A stretch of 64,000 bases of DNA, taken from contig CAJHNH020007924.1 in the NCBI GenBank assembly GCA_905116865.2, positions 62,001 through 126,000 on the forward strand. Reading direction: 5' to 3'. The stretch comes from Candidula unifasciata (lineage: Eukaryota > Mollusca > Gastropoda > Stylommatophora > Geomitridae). A program made the position numbers and the translations under genes. This document shows positions 19,875 to 29,825 of this stretch, piece after piece; position 1 is the stretch's first letter, and the number at the start of each line of letters is the position of its first letter. The notes beneath the pieces were generated by a model. That model did not search any database. It was given only the letters and a program-made list of their open reading frames with translations, and had not been told where the DNA came from.

Positions 19875-21040
19875 TTATAAACTGCTTCTAAACTTCTTCT
19901 TTCTTGTGATAAGATGACTGTTTTTAGGAGCTCCCTTTTAGTTTCATACTACTCTGGGGATGGTGTTGACTCATTGGCCAATATTCCCTTTTAAATAAAT
20001 TGTACAAGAGACATACCTGCAGGACATGTTCTGCAGTTTGCACACACAGCCCACATGGGCACAATAGTGATCTATTTAGATGAATCCTGTGCATATGCTT
20101 AATAAAGTTGTTATGCCCTGTCCTGAGGAGCAAAATGATGGCATGTCCAAGCCGGTCAAGTAAGTGGTAGTCACCTCTGGTCACACTGTTTACTTCTGAT
20201 AGACTGGATGGAATTTTTTTCTCAAAGTATGTTACTGCATTGACTTCCTGATCTCCCTTTTTTAGCAGGTTTATCCACGGTTTCATTTCTTGGTATACCA
20301 CAGTGGGATGGTACCTACTGGAGTACAGCATGCTTCTGAGTGGCCACTCAACTAAGTTCAGATCTCAGAAGAGGGAGTTTAGCACCACTCTTGCATCTAT
20401 GAAGATGACTACTTGGAGACAGTGAGAACTAGTGTATTAATATTTCAGCAGCCTGCTCTAGTGCTAGGATCTCAGCTGTGAAGCTAGAACAGAATTTACC
20501 AGTGGATATATACTTCGTGTGACGGTGGTTGTCTGGATAAGTGATAAAGAGGTCAGCATCCCCTTTTTAATTACACTGGTTGTCGATCGATCTGTGTAAG
20601 CATGTATTCAAGACTGTTTGGGACAGTTTTCCTAGATCACACTAAGAGCAGCTGATCTTTTTTAAAGGTTAATGGACTCATTTGCAGCTGTGAGTCCACT
20701 GACTGAAGTCATTATCGGATAGGTTTCAGCTGTTTGTTCTCATGGGTAGATCTGCTTGACTGATAATGTCTTTTAAGTCATGGGATGTGACTGCATACTA
20801 TTAAACTTTTTAATCTAGATCATTGTTTTTCTGTCTTTTTTATAGGACAATGCCTGCACTACAGTGATTTTTCTGCATCTCCAAGATTGGAGCAGTTTTG
20901 TGGATCCTGTGATGAGTCTAAGGGCTGGATTTCACAATCTGTCAAACAACTGTAGATGGGAATTCGCAGCTGACGGCCAAGCTGTTGCACCAAACTCCAA
21001 GTGGGGTCTAATGGCTCCATTATAAATTTGATTATAAACT
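19875..21040 (-). mobile_element. 5'-truncated RNase H LINE in an EXOSC6 intron
   Basis: On the minus strand, in order: a reverse-transcriptase tail (LEFGATAWPSAA, then ALRLITG) near 20990-20890; a broken RNase H domain (TDRSTTSVIKKGDADLFITY, then KFCSSFTAEILALEQAAEI) at about 20600-20440; and the C-terminal zinc knuckle CPCGLCVQTAEHVLQVC in the 135-codon frame 20331-19924. The YTDG motif reads TDRS, and several stops break the frame. It is bounded by TTATAAACT at 19875-19883 and 21032-21040, a possible 9-bp target duplication. This Jockey-like copy is dead. Confidence 0.82.
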
Positions 21041-21780
21041 AATACTTTACGTTTAGCTAGAACCATTAGTTACAGTTAGAAGCTAATACATTATAGTAAG
21101 CTACAAGCACTAGTCATAGTTATAAACTAATAACTTGGCATCACTGAGACAATAACAACAAAAGAAAAATAAACTAAGTTACTTTACGTTTAGCTAGAAC
21201 AATTAGTCAGTCATTAACTAATACATTTTACATTTGGCTATTAAAATTAGTTACAGTTAGAAGCTACTACCTTATGGTAAGCTAGAAGCACGTCATAGTT
21301 AGAAACAATTAGTCACAGTCATTAACCAATACACTTTACCTTTAGCTAGAACAATCAGTTATAGTCATTAACCAATACATTTTACGTTAAGCTAGAACAA
21401 TTAGTCATAATCATTAACTAATACACTTTACCTTTAGCTAGAACAATCAGTTAGTGTCATTAACCAATACATTTTACGTTAAGCTAGAACAATTAGTCAT
21501 AGTTTTTAACTAATACACTTTACCTTTAGCTAGAACAATCAGTCATAGTCATTAACCAATACATTTTACGTTAAGCTAGAACAATTAGTCATAGTTATTA
21601 ACTAATAAACTCTAAGTTTAAATAGAACAATAAGTCACAGTCACTGACTAAAACAATTTACGGTTAGCAAGAACAATCAGTCACAGTCATCAAGTAACAT
21701 ACTTTAAGGTTAGCTAGAAAAAACAGTCGGTCATTAATTAATACACTTTACTGTCACTAGAACAATAAGTCAGATTGAAC
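21041..21780. repeat. 46-bp minisatellite, right block
   Basis: About sixteen units of TTTAGCTAGAACAATTAGTC plus ATAGTCATTAACTAATACAC..TTTACC. Divergence is moderate. No coding sequence. Confidence 0.88.
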
Positions 21781-22294
21781 AGATGAAATAATAAATGACA
21801 TTATTTAATTTGGGACATTCCCATGCATGCTCCGTCCCTCTCCTCTTTAGCCAACAAAGACATGGATGTTCTGTCTGATCTTTTGCAGTTTCCTTGATCC
21901 CAAACAGCCTTTGCCAGGTCAGCTTTATCATAATGCATATCATCGCCAAGAGGAGGTCATAGTTAGAAGCTACTTGATAGTAATCGTATGACTGTCACTC
22001 CCGATGGAGCATAATCCCTCATCAATTCACAATTACTCCTATTATTTGCTATTGCGTGCATTTTCGTGTCCTCCCCATAATAAATTACCTCTATCTCCAA
22101 TTTTTTTACCCATGAGTTTTTAGGTCTCCTTCTATTTCTTTTGGAAGCCAGTGTAGCACATTAATTAGAGGCCTGTCTGCGGGACCAACAGTCTTGGGTT
22201 CCTCTTCTTCTCTTCTGCCTGTGCCTGTTTACATCACAGCTGTAATATTTGTGCCTTTCAGACAACACATTCAACGTCATTGGGCTAGCCTTCC

Positions 22295-22770
22295 CAGCTG
22301 GTTTTTGTGGGACAATGAGGCTTTATTTGTGTGATGTTCTCTTTGTCCCTTTATCTACAGGCGCAGCCCTCAAGGGAAGGCAGGGTCAGATCATGTGCAT
22401 TCCCCCAGGATCCATCTCTTCTTCTTCTTCGTTCACCGGCTGTGAATTTCGGCGGAAGGTCCCGGTTAATCGTCCGCTTGGACTTTTGGCTTTTACCTGG
22501 ACCTGAGTTTTGCGTGTACAACCATTTTGTTGTTCCTTGCCTCGCGGGCAGATGTACTCCGACTTCGAGGGAAGACATCAGGCCTATTTCTAGGATGACT
22601 GTGGCCATTTTTTTTTGTGGGTCGAGACATTGCCTGATTTGTGTGGTGTCCTCTATGTCGCCTTCTCCGCAGGTGTTGCCCCAGGAGTACCCCTTTGGGG
22701 CAGCCCCTTGTGGAACGGTTAGCCCTCAAGGGAAGGCAGGGGCAGATCATGGGCATTCCCCGCCATCCAA
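22295..22770 (+). repeat. Diverged tandem duplication flanking a family 1 copy
   Basis: Two related segments lie at about 22295-22408 and 22605-22766. Both have TTTGTGTG(A/G)TGT..CTCTTTGTC-like words followed by AGCCCTCAAGGGAAGGCAGG and CAGATCATG.GCATTCCCC. Between them is a partial family 1 repeat. The open frames here (22249-22987 on plus, 22351-22982 on minus) show no domain. Confidence 0.65.
22415..22592 (-). mobile_element. Interspersed repeat family 1, copy 5 (GC-rich, partial)
   Basis: Starts at a TCTTCTTCTTCTTC run. TTCACCGGCTGTGAATTTCG, GCGGAAGGTC, TTGTTGTTCCTTGCCTCGCG and GGGCAGATGTACTCCGACTT match the family, but with more CG dinucleotides than other copies. It may be a younger or differently mutated member. 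Confidence 0.75.
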
Positions 22771-23859
22771 GGAGGCTTCCATGTATGCAGAGCCGGCACA
22801 CGGCGCTCTGGTTCTGGGCTCACCCAGGGAATCGTCACATCCTGCACATAACTGCTTAACCTCACAACGGCATAAGGCCTCCCGCTCGACAAGGGCTGCG
22901 CCCTCCGGAGATCAGCGGGGAGCAGCCTGCGGGTTCTGGACTTTTGTGACCACGCGAATAGGTACATTCTTTTTCTTTGCACGTTAGATATCTTTGACGA
23001 GCCGTTAGCACGACAGAATTTAACATCCTGCGTCAGGCATATCGTTGTCTGTTTGGTCCCAACACTCGGACGAGTGGGGTCTTAGGGTGTGGACATTTGG
23101 ACTTTTTCCTATTCAATATGATTTGTGATGGTCGGATTTTGAGCTTACTCGTGTGCCGTAGGATCTAGTTTTGTCAGACATTTAGGCTTAGCCAGCCAGT
23201 GGGCTGTTGCTGTTGTGGTGTACCTAAGCGAGGTGACGACGACACTGAGGGTTAACAGAGGATGTACATGGGTAGAATCTTGCTGTGAGACGATACCCCC
23301 AGGAGATGTTACTCGTCTGTGCTGCGGGTAAATCTCACGGTCAAGGGTTGAGTCTCAGCAGAACAATGTTCTCTTCACTCCGCAATCTTTCAACCAAGGG
23401 TTGTAATTTTAGTTGTACATTTGGCAAGCACTTTACTCAGTGTTCCTAATGAGTTTTGATAACCTTTTTCACCCATGCGTTTGGGGGCGGGCTGATGAGA
23501 GCCACAAGGACACTGCACCTCTGGGGGCCGCCAACTTCGAGATCCCATGACAGCTCTGTTAATGCTCATTTGAGACATTATCCGTGGCGCACGACGAGGA
23601 CGTGCTGTAGGGGTCTTGCGTGAGGTTCCGTAAAACCAGAACAGTGAAGGACTGGCGCCCGAGTGATGTACAGAGTATCTCCTTATACACATCATGTTTG
23701 ACTTAACTTTCCCTTACACCTGTGACCTGAGTCATCGCGCCACCCCAGCATCCATGGGGAAGGGGGGTCCACTGTCCTTTAACAAGTATGTCTTAAAAGG
23801 CAACTGACGATCTGCTGAAATCAGGTATGTTTTTGGTTGAAAGGCACAGATGCTGCAGC
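22771..23859. other. GC- and CpG-richer interval, no assigned gene
   Basis: About 1.1 kb, distinctly richer in CG dinucleotides than its neighbours (for example CCGTGGCGCACGACGAGGAC near 23580). Several short frames lack domains. It could be the 5' part of a retroelement or an internal promoter. Nothing decisive was seen. Confidence 0.4.
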
Positions 23860-24068
23860 CTAGATGTAAATCACATCATAACATGCCAACTGTATTTCTA
23901 AGGGTGAACGCAGAAGTCCATCGATTCTGCTCAATAACCAGCTTGCAAATGTTTGCAGTTTATCAGAGATAGTTACAGCCATTCTGCTTGCTTCTGGTCT
24001 ATAAAGAAGTACTGATCTGACATATGGACCATAAGTCTGAAGTTCTTGCTTTAGTTCATGAGCAAAGT
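23860..24068 (-). CDS. Unrecognised exon-like frame inside an EXOSC6 intron
   Basis: Preceded by a good acceptor (TGTGCTTTGTTTTTAG), then 68 codons and a TAG. The predicted product has a helical look, with HELKQELQTYGPYVRSVLLY, KLQTFASWLLSRIDGLLRS and PLEIQLACYDVIYI, and normal-looking codon use. A weak donor (GAT|GTGATT) lies near its end, so it may be terminal or internal. It does not belong to EXOSC6, since the EXOSC6 exons on either side join perfectly without it. It could be an exon of a nested or overlapping gene, or a decayed copy. Family not recognised. Confidence 0.45.
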
Positions 24069-24241
24069 CTAAAAACAAAGCACAAACAGTAAACAGTTCT
24101 CAAACAATGATAAAAATAGGAGGAAGGGGGGGGGGGAAATTTACATTATTATTAACTTACAGAACAACACAGAGCCTCAGTATATTTCTCATAACATGTA
24201 ATAATAAAAATGTGAAATCAGAAAAATACCTATCTACTTAC

Positions 24242-24320
24242 ACAGAACATATAACTTTGGTTTGGTTCAGCTCAATGTATGCAGATCCCCTGGCTTGACT
24301 AACTACACCAGCCCTCAGAA
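24242..24320 (-). CDS. EXOSC6: EXOSC6 exon 3 (inferred number)
   Basis: The acceptor ACCATTTTCTTGCAG is followed by two bases completing TTT (Phe), 25 codons, then GT and donor TGT|GTAAGTAG. RAGVVSQARGSAYIELNQTK matches [21 protein letters not shown] of EXOSC6, the first two strands of the RNase PH fold, ending at TKVICSV before YGPRE. In the track only plus-strand shadows cover this exon. Confidence 0.95.
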
Positions 24321-24929
24321 CTGCAAGAAAATGGTGTAGCAAACATTATAATATAGACACAGCCAATTATAATATAGACACAACCTGGACTTCAGAGCAT
24401 ATTTTTTACAATAATATTTACACTTATTTCTATACAATGATACTTACTACAGAACAGTCAGGACACAAGGGAAACACTGTTACAGAAATCAGAGTTGAAC
24501 CAACACTGTTTACAATATATTATGGAAATGGAACAAATGAAACATTGTAAAAACTAAAATGCATGGAAAATGAGGTAGGAGGAATGCAGAACTAGAGTAT
24601 TATTATGGAAAAGCTGGTTTAATATGGAAAAAAAGTACACACTTCTACAGATTGGCAGCCATGAAGAAGCTGATTACTCAAACAAATGTATGGATAGTTA
24701 AGTACAGCTGGCAATATTTTGTCCATGCATTTGTTATCTCAGTATTAATTCCTCTGAACTAAGTCCACTGATAATAAAATGTTCACAGGGAATCCACAAT
24801 CTAGGACTAACCCCAAAGTGACCTATGTAATGGGATCAACTATGATGACCAGGTCACATACTTCAACCCCCTGACTACCATGCTAGTTAAGCCTTGCCCT
24901 TTCCCAGATACCACTAATTTTAGGTTGTG

Positions 24930-25400
24930 CTTAAAATGCCATAGCTTCACAACTATTCAACATAAACTTATAATACTGTGTATTTTTGCACAAAATTGAA
25001 TGGAGAATGAATTTCAAGAACAAGAAATTTCTGTGGCTGTAGACTGCTGTAAAAAAATGCAACCAAAAAAAAATTTTTTTTTCCTGACAGTAATATATAT
25101 ATAGACTTTTTAAAAAACTCCTTAGCTTCACAACATTTTTAACACAAACCCTTAATATCTTGCAGTTTTCCAACCAAACTGAATGTTGTAGAACAAATTT
25201 CAAGAATAAAATGAACTGTGTAATCTTTCTGTACATCATCATCATCATGTGGCTGTACACTGTTGAAAAACCACAACATAACAATTTTCTGACACCAGCA
25301 GAACTAATAGTTTTTGGGGTTTTTTGGGGCTGAAATAATCTTGGATGAAAACTGCCTGAATGTGAAATAAAATTTTGCAAATTCATTTGCTGTTTGCTAT
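24930..25400. repeat. Diverged ~180-bp tandem duplication
   Basis: Two related units lie at about 24940-25065 and 25118-25275. Both have TAGCTTCACAAC, AACA.AAAC.CTTA, CAAAAT/CAAACTGAAT, AATTTCAAGAA and GTGGCTGTA.ACTG words in the same order. The minus frame 25416-24931 (161 codons) therefore contains two similar halves. No known domain. Intronic in EXOSC6. Confidence 0.7.
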
Positions 25401-25641
25401 TTTGCACCAAGAACATTTAATACAGTATGACTGGCCTGTCAAACACCCAAAAAAAAAACCAAAACAATCTTTTCCCTTAACCACTGCAGCGAAAAATGCA
25501 TTGCGGTAAACGGCAAGGACAGCACTGTGAACCAATTATGCTAAACTCTCAGCCAGAGAGCCGTAATGGGACACAATCTACACTAATACACACTTCTGAC
25601 AATACAAACCTGAAGCCCATACATGAAACAGTTTACCCGAT

Positions 25642-25875
25642 CTAATAACATAACACACCAACCTCCGACTGCCATGCAAGTGCTTTAAGTGAAACATTAT
25701 CTTTCAGTTCTGACAATGATGGCATTTCGAGAAGAATTATCAAATCAAACTCACAGTCAAGAAGAAACTGTCCATAAATATTTGTATCTTCACTCTCTGA
25801 TTTAAAACAATGAAAACAATACCTCATAGCATCAGGCATATTCCTAAAACTCTTCCACCAAGCCGGCCCCAACAA
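25642..25875 (-). CDS. Unrecognised exon-like frame inside an EXOSC6 intron
   Basis: An open minus frame with an ATG at 25840 in the context AGGAATATGCC and a plausible acceptor (GAGTTTTAG) just before it. Segments include MRYCFHCFKSESEDTNIYGQ, FLLDCEFDLIILLEM and PSLSELKDNVSLKALAWQSE. A possible donor GAG|GTTGGT follows. It has ordinary amino-acid composition, unlike the repeat-driven frames nearby. It lies between EXOSC6 exons 2 and 3 but is not part of that protein. It may belong with 24068-23860 to a nested gene. Family not recognised. Confidence 0.4.
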   Translation of the reverse strand: MLGPAWWKSFRNMPDAMRYCFHCFKSESEDTNIYGQFLLDCEFDLIILLEMPSLSELKDNVSLKALAWQSEVGVLCY

Positions 25876-26223
25876 TCAGCTGCCATTTTCAAAACACTTG
25901 TTTATGTGCCATCCACACAGGAGCTCATGAAAAATGTACTCTAAACACTACCAAATTGTTTCTTTTATAGGAGAAGTGAATGGACTAATGGTTTCAACTA
26001 CATTTATTGCAAAAGTCTAGTTTTAACATGGCGGCAAGCAGCCAAAGTAACGACTGCAGGGGTGCAATCATGGTAGCCAGGCGTAAATGTCAGTGGATCA
26101 CATAACGTGCGATCGTGGTAGTCATTTGGGTTAAGACAATGGGTCCGCCTTTTGTGCAGTGACGACAGTTAAGAGCAACAGTAATAGTAAACTGGTAGTG
26201 CAGTAGTGGTTAAGCGTACTTAC

Positions 26224-26272
26224 AGACAGGTCTTAGCTGACTAGAAATTCTGCCATCAGTTCTTGCATTATC
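26224..26272 (-). CDS. EXOSC6: EXOSC6 exon 2 (inferred number)
   Basis: The acceptor GATTGATGTCTGCAG is followed by 16 codons plus one base and donor TCT|GTAAGTACG. RTDGRISSQLRPV matches the RDPTRLRPVY lead-in of EXOSC6, and the split codon T|TT restores the aromatic residue before LRAG. At 49 bp it is short, but phase, position and match all agree. The exon carrying the start codon must lie upstream with a phase 0 end. Confidence 0.87.
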
Positions 26273-26429
26273 CTGCAGACATCAATCAGAACTGATAATT
26301 TTCCCTAATATATGCATATACAAATATTACATACTGAGGTACGGTAGTTATGTTCATTACATGCCCTCATGTGTCTCCATAGTTAACTTCTCATCAGCCA
26401 CTGCCAGCTTAGTGATTATAATTATCATC

Positions 26430-26560
26430 TGCTGCTTCTTCAACCCATCTTTTCCTTGGCTGCCCTCTTGCTCTCACATCAGATCTTTGTCTTCAACCCA
26501 TTTTTTTCTTGGCTGACCTCTTGCTCTCACATCAGATCTTTGTCTTCATCATCTTATAAT
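26430..26560 (-). mobile_element. LINE C-terminal remnant, internally duplicated
   Basis: The minus frame RSDVRARGQPRKRWVEEA resembles the R-x-R-G-x-P-R-x-x-W segment near LINE polymerase ends. A ~56-bp piece (TTGGCTG.CCTCTTGCTCTC..ATCAGATCTTTG) is repeated once in tandem. Confidence 0.55.
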
Positions 26561-26714
26561 TTTAGCCACTATCATCCTTTTCTCATTATCAGCAGCAGCT
26601 GAGTTATCTTTGTCCCTGGTAGGCAATGTCAGTCCCTGGGCACAGTTATTAACACATCTAAATGTTACTGTGCACCCCAAGTAATTCACTACAAACCACA
26701 TATGTTAAAAGAGT

Positions 26715-27212
26715 GCCAAAACACACATTAACAAAAAACTCACTAGCAACCAAATATACATTAACAAAAACTCACTAGCACCAAATATACATTAACAAAA
26801 ACTCACTAACACCAAATATACATTAACAAAAAACTCACTAGCAACCAAATATACATTAACAAAAACTCACTAGCACCAAATATACATTAACAAAAACTCA
26901 CTAGCAACCAAATATACATTAACAAAAACTCACTAGCACCAAATATACATTAACAAAAACTCACTAGCACCAAATATACATTAACAAAAACTCACTAGCA
27001 CCAAATATACATTAACAAAAACTCACTAGCACCAAATATACATTAACAAAAACTCACTAGCACCAAATATACATTAACAAAAACTCACTAGCACCAAATA
27101 TACATTAACAAAAACTCACTAGCACCAAATATACATTAACAAAAACTCACTAGCACCAAATATACATTTTTTTTTTAACTTACTAGCACATACATTAACA
27201 AAAACTCACAAG
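26715..27212. repeat. 31-bp minisatellite
   Basis: About sixteen nearly identical units of AACAAAAACTCACTAGCACC plus AAATATACATT. Variants add one A in AAAAAA or one A in AGCAACC. A T-run interrupts the last units. It lies upstream of the visible EXOSC6 exons. Confidence 0.93.
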
Positions 27213-27614
27213 TGCAGATTATACTTCTGAGATGAGATGCATGAGGAAAGCTGTCTATTCAACCATCAAAGACCCAGTGAGAAATGACAGTTTAATAATA
27301 TAATGAATATGACCGTAGGAACATCTTTATCAAATACAGTGAGAAGCAGAGGATCAAATGGTTTCAGCATCTTATTAGAATGCAGCAAAATCAGCCACCA
27401 CTAACTCTAAAGAGAGCTTAAATGAAAACAAGAGTGCATAAAAAAGAAGCTAAACAAATAACAAACAAACAAATTTTTTTTTTTACACCAAATGACAACA
27501 GCCAGTGTTTCCCATTTAGCACCTGACTACCAACTACATCTCCGCCTGATGTTCAATGGCAAAGATAAAAGATGATTGATTTTTTTCCTGTCATAATTTT
27601 AAGTCTTCAATCTA

Positions 27615-27870
27615 CTTTCTTGTATAAGATAAATCAATCTTTATCGCGCTCAGAGGCACATAAGGTAGAGACAAATTGTCGCCACTCTTCAATCCTGAGC
27701 CATTCTCTTTATCTCCAGTTTTGTCCTTCGCGTAGCCTTGAGTTCAGCCTCAAAAATTCGATTTTAGGTGTCTCTGGGCATGCCACTCCATCGCTGTCCC
27801 TGTGGTGTCCACCGCATTGTCGTCACTCTTTCTTCATTCTGAGGACATGTCCAATCGACCTCCATCTTCA
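27615..27870 (-). mobile_element. RTE-like LINE C-terminus, frameshifted
   Basis: The minus strand reads SIGHVLRMKKE, then TMRWTPQGQR in a shifted frame, FEAELKATRRTK and MAQD, with EEWRQFVSTLCASERDKD in another frame. The order (G-H-V-L-R-M, E-A-E-L-K, A-Q-D-R, W-R-x-x-V-x-A-L-C) is typical of RTE-type LINE ends. It is 5'-truncated and broken. The plus frame 27572-27886 is its shadow. Confidence 0.78.
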
Positions 27871-28154
27871 TTTTTTTTATTTCTAAATTTACATTTTCTT
27901 AGTCTGTCATTTGTTGTACTCTGTCTAAGACAAAAAAAAATATATTAAAAATTTCTGCATCAAAATCTTGCTTACCCTCATCAACATAGTGAATCAAATC
28001 AGTGTTTAAGTTTAAACTGTCTTAACTATTAGTTATTACTGCCTCAGTGATTACAACATGGCATTCCCAATATGGATTCCAGGGCATCATTTAAGGGTAA
28101 AATGAACAGACCGACTGTTCTCAACGTATGTCATGAAAAATGGTGAATAATTAG

Positions 28155-28350
28155 GGTGTTTCCTTCAAAGTTGGAATGCATCTGCCTGAGAAACAGTCTG
28201 CATAAAAAAATGAGCCAGATCTGTAAAATGAATGCACATCTAAAACTTAAATTCTGGAACAAGACTAGTAAAAGTCCAGAAGTGGACGAACAACTTTAAT
28301 TTTCTGCCAGAAGTAACAGCCAGTGTGTGTTAGAAAGAAGAAAAAAAACT
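28155..28350 (+). mobile_element. Interspersed repeat family 1, copy 6 (partial)
   Basis: TTGGAATGCATCTGCCTGAG, AACAGTCTGCATA, AAATTCTGGAACAAGAC and AGAAGTGGACGAACAAC, ending in a GAAAGAAGAAAAA tail. It lacks the left third of the family. Confidence 0.78.
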
Positions 28351-28679
28351 ATGTGGCACCGCCATGACAAGAACAGTGTAACTGAAACATGACCTGTTCA
28401 GAGACTGGTGACTGTGTGCAACTGTGGACCCTGACTGTCTATCAGGGCTTTGTTACTGATGGTACACAGTGCCTGCACCTATTTATAAGTAGCCCATTTT
28501 TCAGCACTACTTTAATACACTTTGTGGTGAGCAAAGGCACAATTTTCAAACAATTTCTGGTAAGTACATGCACAGGTTTATTTTTTTTGGGCCTCACATT
28601 TATGGACATGGAGGTCTATCCCTGGATCGTCAAAATGGATTGCAACAGTCCTGTATGACTGCTGTTCGCCTTGGTTTGT

Positions 28680-28990
28680 AGAGCTCTGAACCCTGTTGTA
28701 TCGTGCCTGGCCTCCCACAGGGTCCGCCATTTCCCCTGTGCATTTTAATGTGTACATAAGCAGGATAGTGGCAACAGTTGGAGAGTGGGATGGGGGCGGG
28801 GAGGGTGGGGACTTGACTTCTGCTGACGATGTTTCAGTCTACAGACAGGAGAAATAGAATAAGTTCTACCATCAATCCAGATGAGGAAGCAGTATTGTGG
28901 TGTTCACTAAAAAATAGAATCGTTAGAGAAGAGGTTCTGAACATTCCAATAAATGGTAGTCTTAGGTATTTTAGTCAAAATTTAAAAATT
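28680..28990 (+). mobile_element. LINE reverse-transcriptase core fragment
   Basis: Two plus frames carry polymerase motifs: LPQGSAISPVHFNVYISRI (motif B region with P-Q-G-S and I-S-P), then LTSADDVSVYRQ (motif C, with SADD in place of YADD). After a frameshift, INPDEEAVLWCSLKNRIV matches the conserved stretch that follows motif C in I- and Jockey-like elements. The related text at 10866-10960 belongs to the same family. Dead fragment. Confidence 0.75.
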
Positions 28991-29499
28991 GGGTTTTTTA
29001 CTTTTAAACCAAGACAGCTGAATAGAGGTTGAAAACCCGAGTCCAACGGTACCTAAATGAAGTCTGTATGTCAATTCTAAGCGGAGATATTCACATTTCA
29101 GTGACGGAAAGTGCCCCCAAAAAATTATAATGGAAAACACAGAAACAAGATGGCGGCATGTTCCCAAGTGAAAACTGGACCTAAATTTATCATGTTTAAT
29201 GTCAATAACTCTCAAGTTTTTGGCTGAACCCCTTAGCAACCATATGTCATTGCTTTCAGGACAGCAAGCTCTAACTAAAGTTGTTGCCTTTTAAAAAATA
29301 TGATGTGATGCAAACCTAAATAACATAAAAATGAGTCAATTTATCAGTATTCATTAAATACCTTATGAATTTATTATTATTATTCAGTGAGTCTTGCAAG
29401 ACGTATACTGTAAAATATATATAAATACTTTTGTAACTATTCTTCCTGCTATGATGCATCTCTTTCTGTTTGTTGAATAATGCTTTTTCTCGCACTGTC

Positions 29500-29527
29500 A
29501 CTTGTGTGTGTGTGTGTGTGTGTGTGC
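29500..29527. repeat. (TG)n microsatellite
   Basis: About thirteen TG dinucleotides. Confidence 0.95.
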
Positions 29528-29569
29528 ATACATCTGACCGAAATTTGCTTTATTCCACTGTTTAAAAAA

Positions 29570-29825
29570 TGTTCAATAGCAAGTAGATTGACTTCATTGC
29601 ATCGTTACTGTTTTAGTATGGCTTGGTCTTTCTCCACATAACTGAACGGCTAGCGCATGCTAAGAGCTTAGCACGAAGCCTGAATACCGTAGCTCCAGCA
29701 ACAGCCCTCAGAGGTCTCCGCTAACCAAAAAATTTAATTTTTTAGTTGAACAACGCAGTGAACGTACCGCAACCTTCTGAGCGCGAGGTTAATGGCTTGA
29801 CCACTTTGCTACGGAGACCCCCATA
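29570..29825 (-). mobile_element. tRNA-derived SINE (family 4), copy 1
   Basis: The minus-strand head GTCTCCGTAGCAAAGTGGTC contains an A-box-like segment, followed by AACCTCGCGCTCAGAAGGTT. The body shares ACTTCATTGCA, GCTAGC.CATGC.GAGAGC and CCGTAGC.CC.GC.AC with 35905-36045. Decayed. Confidence 0.6.

Larger units (their letters stand above)
10440..26272 (-). other. EXOSC6: EXOSC6 (MTR3) gene, eight exons visible, 5' exon missing
   Basis: The eight minus-strand exons described separately join in matching phase and give about 242 residues aligning along the whole of metazoan EXOSC6 except its N-terminus. EXOSC6/MTR3 is one of six RNase PH-fold subunits forming the ring of the RNA exosome, pairing with EXOSC7/RRP42. 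In animals it is structural rather than catalytic, threading RNA toward the processive nucleases in nucleus and cytoplasm. Every intron read has GT-AG ends. Introns range from about 1.1 to 4.5 kb and are filled with SINEs, LINEs, hAT elements and minisatellites. The first coding exon, expected to encode about 25-30 residues ending in phase 0, was not found. No frame disruption is seen, so the gene is probably functional. Confidence 0.93.
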
